Assembly (NCBI RefSeq): GCF_024586455.1
Contig: NC_065921.1
Location: 87,604,061 to 87,668,060, forward strand
From: Bactrocera neohumeralis
Taxonomy: Eukaryota > Arthropoda > Insecta > Diptera > Tephritidae
DNA: 64,000 nt
Direction: 5' to 3'
Under the pieces are notes generated by a model. The model searched no databases. It was given only the letters and a program-made list of their open reading frames with translations, and was not told the origin of the DNA. Both the position numbers and the translations under genes were made by a program. Position 1 is the stretch's first letter; every line of letters starts with the position of its first letter. Of the stretch, positions 47,766 to 58,444 are shown piece after piece.

Positions 47766-49264
47766 GCAGCAAGAAAATTTCTATTTTTTTTTTGCAAAAA
47801 TTTCAACCAAAGGTGCAACCCAGCATCCACTTTCCTTGCCTTCTGCAGACACACCGGCTTTTTCATAGCCCACATGCTGCATGCCACATGCCTCGCCACA
47901 CTTTCACAAGCATATGCCGCAAAGCGAATGCTGAGCAGCGAAAATTATTCAAGCACCTTGAACAAATGTCGCACCAAAATATTCCTAACTACAACAAAAA
48001 CACGAAAGCAGCGTCTGTAACTCAGTTTATAGAAACGAAATTACAGCAACGGTATCGCAGAGCGCAGCGAAATCTACAATGTGTGCCAGGACACACACAT
48101 TCAAAATGTACGTCTAACGGCACAAAAAAAATCCCAACATCCCGCTTGTGTCTGCGAATGTAGCACGCGCTACTTGCAACAATTCCAACTGTTCGCTTTC
48201 TCGTTGCCTCTTTGTGCCTGCTGTTGCATTTAGTTTCGTTAGTTACTGGTGTTGTTGTTGTTGTTGTACAATGCGGTCACTCTCTTATCTCTTTGTTGCA
48301 TTATGTTGTTTTGTCGATTTTCGAAAATTCAATTGTCATCCCTAAAAATACTAAATTTCTCCTGAGTTCCTAGAAGCGCCGTTAGACTGCTGGTTTTGTC
48401 AAAAAACAAAAATAATAACAGACAAAAACAAGAGTAAAGCAATGCTATTTGACCATCTTGCAACAGGTGCAGATGTTGCACTATAGTGGTTGAAGGCGAG
48501 GTCAGCTTGTGTGCCTGAACCTACCGATCAAATAAATTGAGAGAAGCGTGCGGCGGCTATAAGAGCCCACAAGAGCGAGTGAGATCGTTAGTATCATCTG
48601 CATTTAGGTATTTAGGTAGCTCTGGTCGCTGGTTGTTGTGCCTTGACTCTAATGCTAATGTGCGAAAAGTCTTTATGTCAATTTGTCCGCCTCAATGCCT
48701 TCGGTGTTTCCAATTGATTTCGGTGAGCACACACAGCGTCCGGCTGTTTCTGACCGCTGCTGGCCTTTGTTGCATGGCAAATTAACAGTCATTTGCTATT
48801 TGCACGCTGCAGCATGTGGCATGTGGCACGTCTGTATACCTGTTGGGTGTTGTAAGCATTTGGAAAATCCCATATTTACCCGGCTTAATCCCAATTTGTT
48901 TATGCGATGAGAACTCAATTTTCCTAGCAGAAATGCCTGCCTGGAATCCTGCGTAAACCAGTGTAGGCGGTATCTTTGTGGCTTAGCTTAGGAATTCTCG
49001 TATATTACCTGTATTTTGGTGGTATTACGCATAGTTCATGAGGGGTATTTGCTGTGGCAACCATATGGGTTCCGTCAGTTTAAAGATATTTCTTGCATCT
49101 CATTTACCATTTAACTCGAAGTTCTTAGAAAAATCTGGAAACCTTACAACCTGACTAGCCTAAATCGTTTGTTTAGTGTCTGCCTTGATGTCTGGCAAAA
49201 CTATTGGTGTTTCCTAAGTACATAGCCTGTTTCTACTGAGGAAAAAGTTGGAACTGTTCAATGA
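47766..49264. other. Non-coding stretch
   Basis: GC-richer at 47780-48160 and 48540-48900, with a (GTT)n run at 48249-48267. A 145-codon plus-strand frame (47726-48163) begins inside the 153-bp repeat and has no family similarity, so it is not called. Confidence 0.5.
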
Positions 49265-50420
49265 GAGTTTTGAAATCACCTACGGATCAAAAATGGCTAT
49301 TGGGATGGAATCAACATAAAGTAGACAACATAAAGAAGATCAATATATACGTCGATAGCCGGCCAACAATTATGGCAATAGTCGCACATCGCATTACGTC
49401 GGAGAAAGTCCTTAGAAGCAGGAAGGCAGTAGATGTGGTAGCTGTCGGAAGTAGCTGCATATATACTGGGTGGGAGACATGGACGAGGACAACATCTGAT
49501 GAGGCGGCGTTACCAATTTTCGAGATGTGGCGACGGCCACTACCTTAGTCGATGGAACGATGAGCTGTACGAGATGTACGACGACATTGACATAGTTTAG
49601 CGAATTAGGAGACAGCGGCTGCGCTGACTAGATCTTGTCGTTCGAATCGATGAAAACACTCCATATATGAGGTAATTCGACGTAGTAATCGCCGAGGGAA
49701 GCAGAGGAAGACCTCTGTTGGAAAGACCACGTGGTGAAGGACCTGACCATACTTGGAATTTCCAATTAGCGCCAAGCAGCGAAAAGGAAGAACGATTGGA
49801 GCTCTGCCGTAAACTCGGCTATCACCGCGTAAGCGGTGTCTATGCCCATAAAGAAGAAAAATAAGACTACAATGGTATTCCGGAAAACGAAATAGTACCA
49901 TCCGTCTGTTTATCGAACAAGAACAGGAAATACGGAAGACACTAAAAACAATATACAATGAAATTTCCGAAAGGGCTGACAGACGGGTCAAGGACGGAAG
50001 GAATGACTTAAGGAAATGCAAAACCCAAGATCATCTGCAAGAGCTCTGCAGGAAAATACGCAATCTTATTACTCACGCGGTCTCGAAAGGACTGCAGGAC
50101 GGTTTTTGGTCTAACGATAGGTAACAACCTACCGGGATCACAGAAAGTGCAAGGAAGTAGGCACAAGAGAAACGTTGGAACACCTCCTATGGTTTTCTCC
50201 AGCATTATGTGGATCTCGGATTTAATATCTAGAAGCTTCGCAGTTCAAGGGACTAGATGATGTATCGAAATTAGATATCAAGCCGCACTTAAAGTTCGCA
50301 AAAAGGACTGTATGACGAATAAATCGCCTCAAAATATACTGTGCCCCTAACTGACAGACATTACTAGGGACCAGTAGGTTTTTGTATGACAGCCGACCAG
50401 TATAACCCAACATAATCTAT
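49265..50420 (+). mobile_element. Jockey-like non-LTR retrotransposon 3' part, split by an RTE insertion
   Basis: The plus strand before the insert has NIYVDSRPTIMAIVAHRITS and EKVLRSRKAVDVV (RNase H, with the DSxxxI block), then HIYWV in a shifted frame. After the insert (from about 49869) it resumes HNGIPENEIVP, completing HIYWVPGHxGIPGNEIAD of relatives. Further on are KEVGTRETLEHLLWFSPALC, then GLDDVSKLDIKPHLKFAKRT, the usual Cys/His tail and C-terminus of jockey-type ORF2. Stops and frameshifts are frequent. The 3' end is near 50410. Confidence 0.82.
49469..49870 (+). mobile_element. RTE 3' fragment nested in the jockey-like element
   Basis: The sequence switches abruptly from jockey RNase H to RTE C-terminal codons: ETWTRTTSDEAALPIFEM, then relics of the GRGRP basic block, then TATGCGTAAGCGG-type 3' UTR words (CCGCGTAAGCGGTGTCTATG) and an A-rich tail GAAGAAAAATAAG. 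The 3' end matches 9960-10000. It is 5' truncated, as is usual for target-primed insertion. A target duplication could not be fixed because the left junction shows microhomology (GAGACATGG versus the expected GACACAATGG). Confidence 0.85.
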
Positions 50421-53400
50421 GAAATCATCTCAATATGAAAAAAACACAACTTTTAGAAATTGAAAGCATTTTCCCCGACAAATCCTTGGGATCCTAGGGA
50501 CAAATCCTGTGCAGTCAAACAACGAGTTTTATCGAGTTCTTTATACAGGATGTACAACTGAATGACGGCGATAATGAAACCACTAAACTATGAGATAACT
50601 TTTCCTAGCTCACGGCATACGTACCAATCCTAGGCGGTGGCTAAGGAAAACTCTGCGCGTTCCTTCGCATTTTTTTCATTCAGCCCGAAAAGAATTCATC
50701 CGGTATGCTCGCTAGCCCACATACCATACTTTGTTGCACTACATTTTGAGCTAACAATCAAGAATGGGCCATAAAGAGGTGTTAATAATGTGGAAAACAT
50801 TTAGCACCTAAATTACGAACAAAGAACACAATGAGGAACTTCTAAATGATGGGTAAATGATGCCAGCTTAACAAAAACGACAGACAAACTGCATATGAAT
50901 GCTGTTGTTATTGTTGTTATTTTGAAATTGTAGAGCTGACGCTGCAGCGAAATGTTGTTCCGAGAAATCGCATATATGTGCAACAGCAACAACAACAACG
51001 CCAACAACAGCAATGCTAACAAGTAATAAAACACACATAAACAGAAAGAAACTGCCTAAAAAAGCCGCTTAAGAGACTGCATAAAGCATTTGCTAGAAGA
51101 AAAAAAAACGAAATCAATAAATCGATTTGAAGTTTGGAAAATGTTTGAAAAGCAAACCATTGAACCTGCTACGGCAGCCGTTACGTTAAAGAGCCATTGA
51201 CAAACAAGCAATGGCAGTGCAACTATTTATCAATTAACGAGGCAGCCGAGCAGAGGAAATGCACACTTCATTAAAAAGGTGTTGGAACAAATAGAAAAAA
51301 GTCTCTAAAAAACAACACACGAAGTCATTGAGGCAGAAGTCGACGAGTCAAGCGCAGCAGTGACAGAAATTGTACAACTCAGGCGGTGAATGGCGGCGGA
51401 AGACGGGTATCTAGCTGAAGCGCTGCCATGTAGCGTAAACAAAACGCGGTGGCACTACGCGACAGGCCCATTCACTATACTGCTGCTGCTACCTCCGCTT
51501 CATCAAAGGTGACCGGGTGGAGCAATCGATTGATACTTTTTCGAGCTAAATGCCTTTAAAGGCCGCTCAAAACGATTTGAGCAAACAGCGGCAGTTAGCA
51601 ACAAAATCGAAAATACTAACTGAAGGGCAAAGAAGCTACGAATACAAAATCTTATCAGCCGAAAAGTGGCAACTACCTACCGCCGAAACGCACACAACAA
51701 CAACAGCAGTCGGCGAGGCAGCGCCAACACCAGCAGCCGCACAACAACGCAGTACGTGGATACTCGCGGCGTGCAGCGGGCGCACGGTAGTCGAGCGTGC
51801 AGTAGTCGTTTGGGCAATGACAGCGCAAAAGCCATGTCGGCTATCAAGTGCTAGTCAATGTATTGAACAAGTGACCGAGGTATTGAAGACGGCGATCGCT
51901 CGGCGCTGGCTTGATGCCTTGCCGCACCGCCGCTGTTGACACCATTTCCAGCGCGCAGCCAGCGCGTAGCTTTTGGGGGTAGATGTACTTCATGCGCGGC
52001 TCATTGATTTCCATTTAGCTGGAGCAGTGTGTGTGCGCGCGTACCTCTTCCACCACTTGAGCATCTTGTTTGCGCTGTGCGTGTATGTGTGCGTGTGTGT
52101 TTCCCGAAAAAATGTTGGAAGAAAGTAAGCAAGCATGCGCTTTCCGCCGCTGTGTCAAACAATAGCGTATTTTTATTTCCCACACTCGGTGAAAGAGTTG
52201 AGCATCGACTGACTTGACTGCGCGATCATTGTCAATATCAACAGCGGTTTTCATTCAGCAGTTCGAGCGTTTTTCGTGCCAAGCAACACTGTGTACAGCA
52301 ATTATTTACATATTTCACGTGTTGTGTCGGAAAGTTACAATGATCAGTTGCCGCATGTTCGTTCACTCACCGTGTGTCGATCATCAATGCCGTTCGTATA
52401 TGCTGCTTGTTCTTTGCTTTGAATACTTTTAAGCCCACAATATTATGAAAATATTTAAGCGCCAATTTTCGTTTCAATATTTTCTCGGTCGGTCGGCTAC
52501 CTTCGCCTACTGCGTGCGCCGTTCAAGTGGCTCGCAGAGTTTCTTTTTTATTGAAAAAGTGTTGTTCTCCGTTCTTTACACTCTTAACTCTTCTTTCATC
52601 TTCACAAGCGCTGTGACTGTGTTGTTTTTTCGTAAAACAATTTCAAATTTAAATAACAATAAGCGCGCTTGGCTTCAAAGTGTTCTCGCTTGCTTTATTG
52701 ATTGGTGATCCTCAGTGATCTTTCGCTTGATCAGCGTCACAGTGATCATGGCTCGTACTTGTTCTTGTTTTTCATTGTTGTTGCTCATGTCAAATTGTTT
52801 GTGGCGCTGAACTTCTATGGCAGCCGTTACGGGTTTGAAGTTGTCTAGTTCCACGCTTTTTTATTCTGTTTAACCGTTTTCTTTTACGAGTGTGTGTATG
52901 TGTTATAATTTCTCTTATTGTCATGATTGTTATTGATGTTTGTGCATGTTTGAAGACCTGCAATTAAGTGCTTCAAGGCGACAATGAAGCACATTGAAGT
53001 GTCGTTGTAGAAAGATATTTGAATATGTGGTTGTGGTGATGTTTAAAGGTAAAGCATGAAGAAAAATTCTTAGAAAAAAAGCATGGGAATCTTTGAAAAC
53101 TCATTTGGTAAAAAGTTATTAATAAAAGTATATGGAATATTGGACAAATGTAAAATCGAAACACTAGTTATTTTATATTCATATAAATGTAGCAGTGTTC
53201 AAGTAAGAAAGCACATCAGCCAATTTCCTGTTTTTTTTTTTGGAGTTACCATATAACTAAAAGTTTTTAAGAAAGAAGAAGAAGAACACTAAACTCGTTT
53301 AAAATGACTAGTGAAGCCGCTGAGATTTTAAGGCAAATGTAAATATATTTAAATTAGATAAGTAAATGAGAATCATACCGCGACCTTAGGTCTATTGTGC

Positions 53401-54824
53401 CCTCTCCTAAGTCACAACGTCTCACCTAGCCCCGAATATTGATAAATTCCAATATACTGCAAGGTGCCATTGAGGCGATATGATCTATATTTGGAAACAT
53501 GGATCCAAAGGCCTTTACTCTGCGTCTACAGACTGCCGTGTAGTCAAATAGCAGTAACCTGAGTTACATATTTAAATCTTTTAAGGTGGATAAGGTTCCT
53601 GAGGCCAGGCAGAGATATGCGTCTCATAAAGCTATTCTAGTGCCGCTACATTTCTTTTCTCCAGTGCTCTTGTACGAAGGTGCGCGTAGATACTTTGGTT
53701 AGTATATGAACTTGTGAAACACCAACCATATCTCTTTCAAGCGGGCTTTTTCTTTAAAATTTTCTTCATGAATACTTTGCATTTGGATTATTCTATACAA
53801 TTTTGTATGGGTAATTAAGACTTTGTGCTGCTTAAGCTGTAATTGTTCCTTAAACAATTCGCATAATACTTGAAAATATTTATTTGGCAAACACTATATA
53901 ATATTTATGACGTTTTTATCTGATTTTAAGGCCTCATTGCTTTTAGTGGCATTATTTTTTGACAGAGCTGCTTACGCGTAAAGCTCATTATTATACTTTA
54001 AGCCCACAGGCTTAACACTTCAAAGCAGCCAAATATGTAATATGTAGGAGTAGCCATACATAACATCGTTGCTGCAGTAATGGCGGTGAACTTTTCAGAA
54101 TTTTGCTTGTTAAATAAATATGTATCGTTTTCAAAATCGAGTTCGCCATAAAAGCGATTAAGGTTGTCAGTGGCGAAGATTTATATCTACTAGAAGACAA
54201 AGGCATTTCGATTTGGACTCATCAATTTAGCAAGTTTTGTGTAACAATTTTTTCCTTATAATATAATTATGTTTTGATATTTATCAAAATATTTTTATAT
54301 TCTTGACGTTGCTGGGATTAACTGCTTCCGTTTATTGCTGATACTTGATATATATTGATTCTGACACAATAACCGATTTTTTATAATTGAATTTGTGAAA
54401 AATCATCAAGCAATACTTTCTGTATGCAATGTTTCTGTATTCAAAACCTGCCTGCCTGCTTGTCTTATAACCCACTTTTCTTGTCTCCAAGCCATGGAAA
54501 GAGAAAAACGGCAAGTACTTACAATTAAATGACACAAAGTCTAAGCGTTTATATGTGTGCCAGTGAGTAGGTGAAATAAATTCCCGGGAAATGATAAACC
54601 ACAAGCTTTGAATAGTTCAAACCACAAATCAGCAACAACTGGCAGCTGGCAATGACAAGCTGGGTCTTGCGAAGCGCTCTATGTGTATGGCAAATAGGTT
54701 AGAAACTAGAATAAAATCATTAAAGTAATAAGCAATGTAGTACGAAGAATTATTACAAGGCTAAAATTTTCGAAGACTAGAAACTATACGCATTTAATTG
54801 AAATATACATATATGGATATATGT
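50421..54824. other. Non-coding stretch, leader-like parts, no gene assigned
   Basis: 50430-50760 is probably further retrotransposon-derived DNA but was not matched. 50880-51060 is CAA/TTG-rich. 51250-52420 is GC-richer and leader-like: a 129-codon plus frame (51550-51939), an alternative frame and a 56-codon minus frame (51844-52014) overlap there, so none is called. 53390-53700 looks repeat-derived. (GAA)n is near 53275-53286. The rest is AT-rich. Confidence 0.45.
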
Positions 54825-54832
54825 ATATGCAT

Positions 54833-55357
54833 TAGAGCGGGTCGATATTTTTCTAAAAAATCGTTTATTGCTGATAAAATCGCTTATTGATGATCGCGTA
54901 TGCGGAAAATATTCCACTGAATCATTCTGACCAACTTTGCCTAAGAGACTATGGGTCTAAAACCGATTTCGTCAAAGCGGGGATTTTTAAGGCGAAGTTT
55001 AAAAAATCGAATAAACAGTTGTATGGGACATATGTATGATCGAACGGACTGTTTCCGAGAAATAATCTATAGAATAACATAATGCAGTTATGTATTCAAT
55101 TTCGTTCTTATATCTCAAAAACTGACGAACATATTTTTATAATCCCAAAAAAAATTCGCCGTAAACATCGCTGGTTCGAAACTGGTTTCAGACCTACATT
55201 CCTTTAACCAAAGTTGTTCACAATGATCTGTAGAATATTTCTCGCATATGCCATTTTCCCCTTTCTGGCTTCCCGTAAATCGATCCGCTCTAATATTTAT
55301 ACTCATATTGTAGTGATTTTTCCATTTTTTTTACCGCCTGTAAATCGACCCGCTCTA
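54833..55357. mobile_element. hAT-like MITE, 525 bp, with 8-bp target duplication
   Basis: The terminal inverted repeats TAGAGCGGGTCGAT (left, 54833-54846) and ATCGACCCGCTCTA (right, 55344-55357) are perfect over 14 bp. Both are flanked by the identical octamer ATATGCAT (54825-54832 and 55358-55365). An 8-bp duplication and a TIR starting with the YARNG pattern (TAGAG) are hallmarks of the hAT superfamily. There is no transposase frame inside. A second copy of the right terminus (AAATCGATCCGCTCTA) lies 71 bp inside the right end, near 55278-55293, so the end is duplicated. Confidence 0.88.
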
Positions 55358-55365
55358 ATATGCAT

Positions 55366-55824
55366 AGTATGGATTTATATCTTTGAATATACAATGTTGT
55401 CATTAATTCCTTCTCTTGATAGCCAAAATCACAACATTTGTGCGGTATTCCCAGTAAATTTATTAAACAATTGTCGAAATGAAAACCTCGAAATTATTAC
55501 AAGCATACTCCCTTAATGCCGTAATCCATTGTAATGAATTTTGACATTTCAATTAATTTATTTTTTACTTTCAACACACACATAGTTTCCGACCCTTTTA
55601 CGAAACTTTTATTTTAGAGTCCATAACAACCCAGCATATCCCAAACGAAAACATTAGCAATCAACAGGACAATTAACAGACTCTCTTGACACCCTAAAAT
55701 AAATAAACACATGTCAAATACATAATTAAAATGGCTAGTTTAATACATGTACGTGGGTTGCCTTTTATATTTCGGGATTTGGAAACCGTAGTGTTGCAAT
55801 CTGGTAACTCACAACTTCGTCGTA
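55366..55824. other. Non-coding stretch, nothing recognised
   Basis: AT-rich. No gene, no clear repeat. Confidence 0.5.
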
Positions 55825-56168
55825 AAGGTTGGCACTTTTTATGTTGTGCTTACTCAGAACGTTCTGACATACGAAGGCTTTTTTATTGTTTACAGTAACT
55901 TAAAATATTCGCCTCAGCCAAAAACTATAATTAAATCGCGATTTTTTTATATTTTACGGCGCGTATTAACTTAGCAACAGTGCATCGATGAACTTAATGA
56001 AATTTTTGGCTCTAAAGCTCCATTAAGGACCAGTGTTTATCACTGGTATGGTGAATTCAGAAGTGTATAGATCTTAATGGAGAATAATTTGAAAAACAAT
56101 AAAGCGATATTCGGTAATTAATATTTATTTTTGTTGTTCTCTAATCTGCAAATATGAAAGGCAGCCCT
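55825..56168 (+). mobile_element. Mariner element with large internal deletion (344 bp)
   Basis: The N-terminal transposase codons are clear: LRRELTQQQCIDELNEIFGS in part-degenerate form, then KAPLRTSVYHWYGEFRS. They are joined directly to the C-terminus/3' UTR (NGE-FEKQ-stop equivalent: TAATGGAGAATAATTTGAAA, then ACAATAAAGCGATATTCGG). The ends AAGGTTGGCAC (left) and GGCAGCCCT (right) are imperfect inverted repeats and both are flanked by TA (55823-55824, 56169-56170). The whole catalytic domain is missing, so this is a non-autonomous derivative. Confidence 0.78.
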
Positions 56169-56170
56169 TA

Positions 56171-57257
56171 TAATATTTGTGTGAGTACAATAAGTGGTAA
56201 GCGGCCACAAACACGGTCCACCATAAAGCATGGAAAAAAGAGACTCGTATTTGAGTTAGTGAAACGTGACAGCTGAACATGAAATTTCGAATAAATCTGT
56301 TCGAAGGACACACAAGGAAATTAACAGTAGATTACGATGAGGGGAAGGAAGGTGAACCATTGGACATTAAAGAAATACAGTTAATGAGAAACACACCAAT
56401 ATATATCCTTTCGCAAAATACCAGAAACAAGCTTTAAGCGGTCTCTCCAACTCATACATAGGTAAATCAATTTATCAAGAAACAAGTAATATATTCGAAG
56501 CCATGAATAATTCCACAACTGCCTTTACAAATATAATATAGAATTCTAACGTAAGTAGTACATATACATATATACTTGCGCGCATTCATTCAGTGATTTT
56601 CCTTCAGCGTGAGAACAACAAATATTGACGTCTCTCCTGTCCTCTCGCTCAAATCGGTTAAGTTAAACACCTGTGCCGCATTCACACCTGAATGTCTGCT
56701 CGGAACTATTAAATTTGTTATAACGGCCCCACATCATCAACTGGTCGACATCATCAGCTCATTTTCCCTCATCATTACGTCGATAGACAGCAGACAAGCC
56801 ATATTAAACACGTTAAAGTCACCTTTGGGGCATTCAGATTTTCGTTTTGTTGTTTCGTTGGCGTCAGAATGAACTGTTAATTTCTTCACCAAATATGCGC
56901 TGTGTGGAATTTGACGCACCTTCAAGGCATTTTCCCCCAGACATTGACTTGGCGTAAGCAAACAAACAGTTTCATAGACTCGCTTGTAGATTTAGATTTG
57001 TAAGGCAGAGTTCATTATGTGTTCGGTATTTGTAGAACTTTTTTGAAAATAGAATGGCGTAAATGAAAACAGCAACTATTTGTGGTGGAAGTTGATTTCC
57101 TGAAGGAAACTGGAAGGTTTGCTTAAAAATTCGGCTCCTTAAGCGTAAAGCAGATAGTTGGACTGTTTAAGTGCCGAGACTGCTCAGACTACAAAGCTTT
57201 GGAATTTCGCCGAAAGAAAAACGATATAAAAGAAACCACTCATATTGAAAGCAAATT
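56171..57257. other. Non-coding stretch, nothing recognised
   Basis: 56580-56960 has more even composition and frames of 74-87 codons on opposite strands, with no family similarity. No gene is called. Confidence 0.5.
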
Positions 57258-57309
57258 TGAGTTTTGGTTATAAAATGGTTATGTATTGGTTATAAACTGG
57301 TTATATATG
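57258..57309. repeat. GGTTAT minisatellite-like repeat, locus 2
   Basis: Contains GAGTTTTGGTTATAAAATGG, then TTATGTATTGGTTATAAACT and GGTTATATAT. It shares an exact 20-bp word with the 46030-46500 repeat. Confidence 0.75.
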
Positions 57310-57395
57310 TCAAGGAAAGCTGAAAAGCTATAAAAAACGCAATTTCGATTTCTTTGATGATACGTTTTTTTTTTTTTATTTATCTAACGATATGT

Positions 57396-58444
57396 AACAG
57401 GTGTGCTGATAAATTCGTAGACTAACAGAGGCTTCTTTTCATTCGACAAATTTCGAATTTTAATATTCAATATAGTTAAATTCGGGGCGATACAGCGATT
57501 ATATATAAATTTCAATATAATTCTTACAACACACTTGTCCTCAAAGTGCACTCGTCTAACTGTCGATTGGACTCCGGTGTAAAATGATGGAGGCTTGTAT
57601 CATCCCTTGTCACATTTCGACACATAAATTTCGGTTTTATTACGACTAAACAGCTTCAAGCACTCCTCAGAATCATCAATTCGTTTTTACCTTGGTTGGA
57701 TAGTGGGCCCCCACATTACTATACATATCCAACACGTTCCTTTGACATCTGTAGAGTCTCAGCTATCTTGAATAACATCACTTGTTCGTTGTTATTGTTG
57801 TTTAGGTAACTAATACCGTTAGGTTGGTAAGAATTAGATAATTTGTGGTCGACATCTTCCAACGGTAGGCACAGAAAACGTGCTGTTTCGACGGGGTCGG
57901 ACCAAAGGGAGAGAGGTGTCAGATGAGTAGGGTTAGCAGGGCATGCAAAGAAGAGACCAGTGTCATGCGGGGACTCATTGCACGTTGGACATATGATAGA
58001 TATGTGAGGGTCTATTCTGGATAAGTGGGAGTTTAACCTGCTACAGTATCCAAAACGAAGCTGCTTAATATTTTCGTCGGAAAGAATCGCCTAGGTGCGT
58101 CCACTGCAAGCTCGTCGTCCTCGGTGCTCATTTCACCTCTCTTAAACTTAACAAACCACTTCTCAACGGTTGTGTTTCCTAGCTGTAGAGTTCGTATAGT
58201 GTTCATCAAGCTAAGCCTGCCTTCAAGCAACTCTTTATAAACACACGAAATTCCTTTTTATAAAATTTCTTTCATCTAACAAAAGTGGCTTGACTCAAAA
58301 TGCTATATTTCTCAAACTAATAGTTCGACAGTTGCCAAATTTGTACACGTATCTCTTGAAGGTTAGCGCTAACTAAAAATCTTATTGATATAATACCAGT
58401 AATGCCATCTCTGTGTCAGCCTACGAACTCTTCAGCTCACCTGT
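57396..58444 (-). mobile_element. Irritans-like mariner, degenerate, carrying a nested insertion
   Basis: The left TIR (ACAGGTGTGCTGATAAATTC) and the reverse complement of the right TIR (ACAGGTGAGCTGAAGAGTTC) match each other and the well-known irritans-type end ACAGGTTGGCTGATAAGTCC. A TA precedes the left end, and the right flank reads AA. On the minus strand the transposase starts at KELLEGRLSLMNTIRTLQLG-like codons and continues VEKWFVKFKRGEMSTEDDE, then SDENIKQ. It is interrupted by an insert (57785-58060) and resumes LFKIAETLQMSKERVGYV and SLHHFTPESNRQLDEC. The C-terminal catalytic region is deleted. Confidence 0.88.
57785..58060 (-). mobile_element. Jockey-like 3' fragment nested in the irritans-like mariner
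   Basis: Minus-strand codons read LRFGYCSRLNSHLSRIDPHI, then ICPTCNESPHDTGLFFACP (a CxxC...HD...C knuckle), then PTHLTPLSLWSDPVETARFL and LPLEDVDHKLS. This is the typical C-terminus of a tephritid/Drosophila jockey-type ORF2. It ends in a short 3' tail of AAC/AAT repeats. It splits the mariner linker between SDENIKQ and LFKIAETL. It is 5' truncated to about 275 bp, and the mariner lost a few codons at the junction. Confidence 0.82.

Noticed and set aside
47573..48163. Frames of 108 and 145 codons on opposite strands
   Set aside because: They start within the 153-bp repeat array and run into unrelated sequence; they are by-products of the repeat.
51550..52014. 129-codon plus frame and a 56-codon minus frame beginning MEINEPRMKYIYPQK
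   Set aside because: They overlap each other and an extra plus-strand frame. The region reads as a GC-richer leader. No splice signals or family similarity favour one frame.
53390..53700. Possible retrotransposon piece (minus strand, CRRRVKAFGSMFPNID)
   Set aside because: Looks repeat-derived, but I could not place it in a known domain, so no element is called.
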